Below are positions 5,780-6,781 of a stretch of 6,781 nucleotides of DNA, one piece after another. The notes below the pieces were generated by a model, which did not search any database, was not told where the DNA came from, and saw only the letters and a program-made list of their open reading frames with translations. How positions within the stretch are numbered: the first letter of the stretch is position 1; every line of letters starts with the position of its first letter. The position numbers and the translations under genes are program-made. The DNA is taken from NCBI GenBank assembly GCA_022601215.1, contig JAHZIZ010000210.1:1-6781 (forward strand), given 5' to 3'. This DNA is from Bacteroidota bacterium. Lineage in GTDB: Bacteria; Bacteroidota; Bacteroidia; Flavobacteriales; Flavobacteriaceae.

Positions 5780-6736
5780 TTATTTTTCTAAAATCACTTT
5801 TTCGCTTTCTGTACTTCCATCTGCGAAGTTGATTTCAACAAAGTAAATACCAGCTACTTGATTTGATAAATCAATTTCTTTCGATAAGTCTTTTGAGGTA
5901 TATGCAACTACTCTTCCGTATACATTTCGAACTGTAAGCCCTGTTATGGGAGCCTTCTTTTCGCTTTTTATGCTAAACTTGCTTGTGGTAGGGTTAGGAA
6001 TGATCCCAACCTTTTCATTACCCCCACCGCCACCTGGACAGTCGAGTGTTATAATTTTGAGGTATTCTTGGCAAACGGTACCGTCCACTAAATAAGCTCT
6101 TGCTTTTACAACAAGGTTATAATGATCCCAAGTCCCAGGAATTGGTTGATTGGCTTGTGGTAAATTCCAGTTTACTTGATGTAATCCATTGCTATTACCT
6201 TGCGTTGTTCCTAAAGAAACATTAGAGTGAGGTCCAATAGAATATCTCCAAGTAATGAAGTCTACATCACTGGCATTTACATTCCAATTGGCAGATGCAT
6301 CTCCTCCTCCAGAAGAAGTACATTCCACGTTGTTCACAAAAATTCCATTCGATGGACAGGTTGGGTCATTGTTACCGCCACAACTAGAAGGCGCAGTATA
6401 ACTTGCCGAACCTGAAGCTGTACATAGAGGCACGGAGTTAGGGATAGTGAAAATTACAGTTACTGTATAATTTCCTCCAGCACTTACTGGATAATTAAAA
6501 TGATTGCTAGTTCCATTGTTTACAATGGTTTGGCCATTTACCTTCCAAGTGTATGTAAATCCGTTTGGGCCAGCACCTTGCTGGTCTTTGGCAGTCACAT
6601 TGATTTCACAATTACTAATGCCGCCAATGAGCCAAGGTGTCATTTGTTGACATTCTCTTTGAATTTGAGCAGATGCTACACCCGACATTGAAAGGGTTAA
6701 AATTAGTAACATCATTCTTTGATACATTTTTTTCAT
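5780..6736 (-). CDS. Cysteine-rich secreted protein with type IX secretion C-terminal sorting domain
   Basis: This 318-residue protein begins MKKMYQRMMLLILTLSMSGV and has a Sec signal peptide that probably ends ASA|Q at 23/24. Residues about 40-118 look like a PKD/Ig-like beta domain (YTWKVNGQT, GGNYTVTV) with cysteines at 43 and 105. Residues 119-233 are a second beta-rich, Gly/Asn-rich region with C119, C127, C139, C222 and C233. A glycine hinge (235-239) leads to a type A T9SS sorting domain at 242-318 with IIPNPT, LTVRNVYGRVV, GIYFVEI and a terminal VILEK. Such domains direct passage through the outer-membrane Por system, after which the domain is normally removed and the protein is anchored or released. 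No catalytic domain is recognised, so an adhesive, binding or structural surface role is only an inference. It has its own terminator at 5732-5762. The ATG at 6734-6736 is preferred; M4 is an alternative. Confidence 0.88.
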   Translation of the reverse strand: MKKMYQRMMLLILTLSMSGVASAQIQRECQQMTPWLIGGISNCEINVTAKDQQGAGPNGFTYTWKVNGQTIVNNGTSNHFNYPVSAGGNYTVTVIFTIPNSVPLCTASGSASYTAPSSCGGNNDPTCPSNGIFVNNVECTSSGGGDASANWNVNASDVDFITWRYSIGPHSNVSLGTTQGNSNGLHQVNWNLPQANQPIPGTWDHYNLVVKARAYLVDGTVCQEYLKIITLDCPGGGGGNEKVGIIPNPTTSKFSIKSEKKAPITGLTVRNVYGRVVAYTSKDLSKEIDLSNQVAGIYFVEINFADGSTESEKVILEK

Positions 6737-6749
6737 ATCTATAAATTTT

Positions 6750-6767
6750 AGTTAATACTACTTAACT
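6750..6767. promoter_or_regulatory. Inverted repeat upstream of the T9SS cargo gene, possible operator
   Basis: AGTTAA (6750-6755) and TTAACT (6762-6767) are perfect inverted half-sites separated by six bases. They lie 14-31 bases upstream of the start codon of the - strand secreted protein, where a promoter is expected. The centre-to-centre spacing of 12 bases is near one helical turn, as in dimeric regulator sites. The half-sites are A+T-rich, so chance cannot be excluded. The upstream region is cut by the window edge at 6781. Confidence 0.35.
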
Positions 6768-6781
6768 GTTATAGAATGAAA

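Noticed and set aside
5772..5783. Perfect 12-base palindrome ATAATCGATTAT overlapping the stop codon of the T9SS cargo gene.
   Set aside because: It is A+T-rich and too short for a terminator, and the stronger hairpin at 5732-5762 already explains termination; nothing links it to a known site.

Overview
The window looks like a chromosomal segment from a member of the Bacteroidota, most likely a marine or soil Flavobacteriia. The evidence is A+T-rich DNA, weak or absent Shine-Dalgarno sequences, promoter-like TAnnTTT boxes close to start codons, a secreted protein ending in a type IX secretion (T9SS, Por) sorting domain, and an AraC-type DNA-binding domain of the kind common in flavobacteria. 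No species can be named from the sequence alone. Coding density is high, and the longest stretch without a gene is about 160 bases.

Layout. (1) Bases 1-159 hold the last 52 codons of an unidentified + strand gene that overlaps tail-to-tail with (2) waaA on the - strand (149-1393), the Kdo transferase of lipid A-core assembly. (3) A 134-base divergent spacer follows. (4) Next comes a + strand DegT/DnrJ/EryC1 sugar aminotransferase (1528-2687), broken by an apparent one-base loss at about 1746-1754. (5) galE, a UDP-glucose/UDP-GlcNAc 4-epimerase (2717-3733), lies 29 bases downstream. (6) After a 48-base gap there is a secreted metal-dependent amidohydrolase (3782-5059). (7) Five bases beyond it, tail-to-tail, is a - strand stand-alone AraC-type HTH protein (5065-5619). 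(8) A perfect 13-bp terminator hairpin at 5732-5762 ends (9) a - strand cysteine-rich T9SS cargo protein (5780-6736). An 18-base inverted repeat lies just upstream of its start.

How the genes relate. The left half has a cell-envelope sugar theme: waaA adds Kdo to lipid A, and the aminotransferase and GalE would supply amino- and N-acetyl-hexose nucleotides for LPS or other surface glycans. The right half is exported or regulatory: a periplasmic dipeptidase-like enzyme, a small regulator without a sensor domain, and a surface or secreted protein of unknown role. I see no mobile element, CRISPR array, tRNA or rRNA, and no clear new multi-gene system.

The most unusual site is the aminotransferase break. 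The sequence there is T TTA AAC in exactly the phase of a classical -1 ribosomal slippery heptamer, and a -1 slip would restore the family's conserved PGDEV motif and a 386-residue enzyme. A simple homopolymer deletion or sequencing error is still the likelier explanation.
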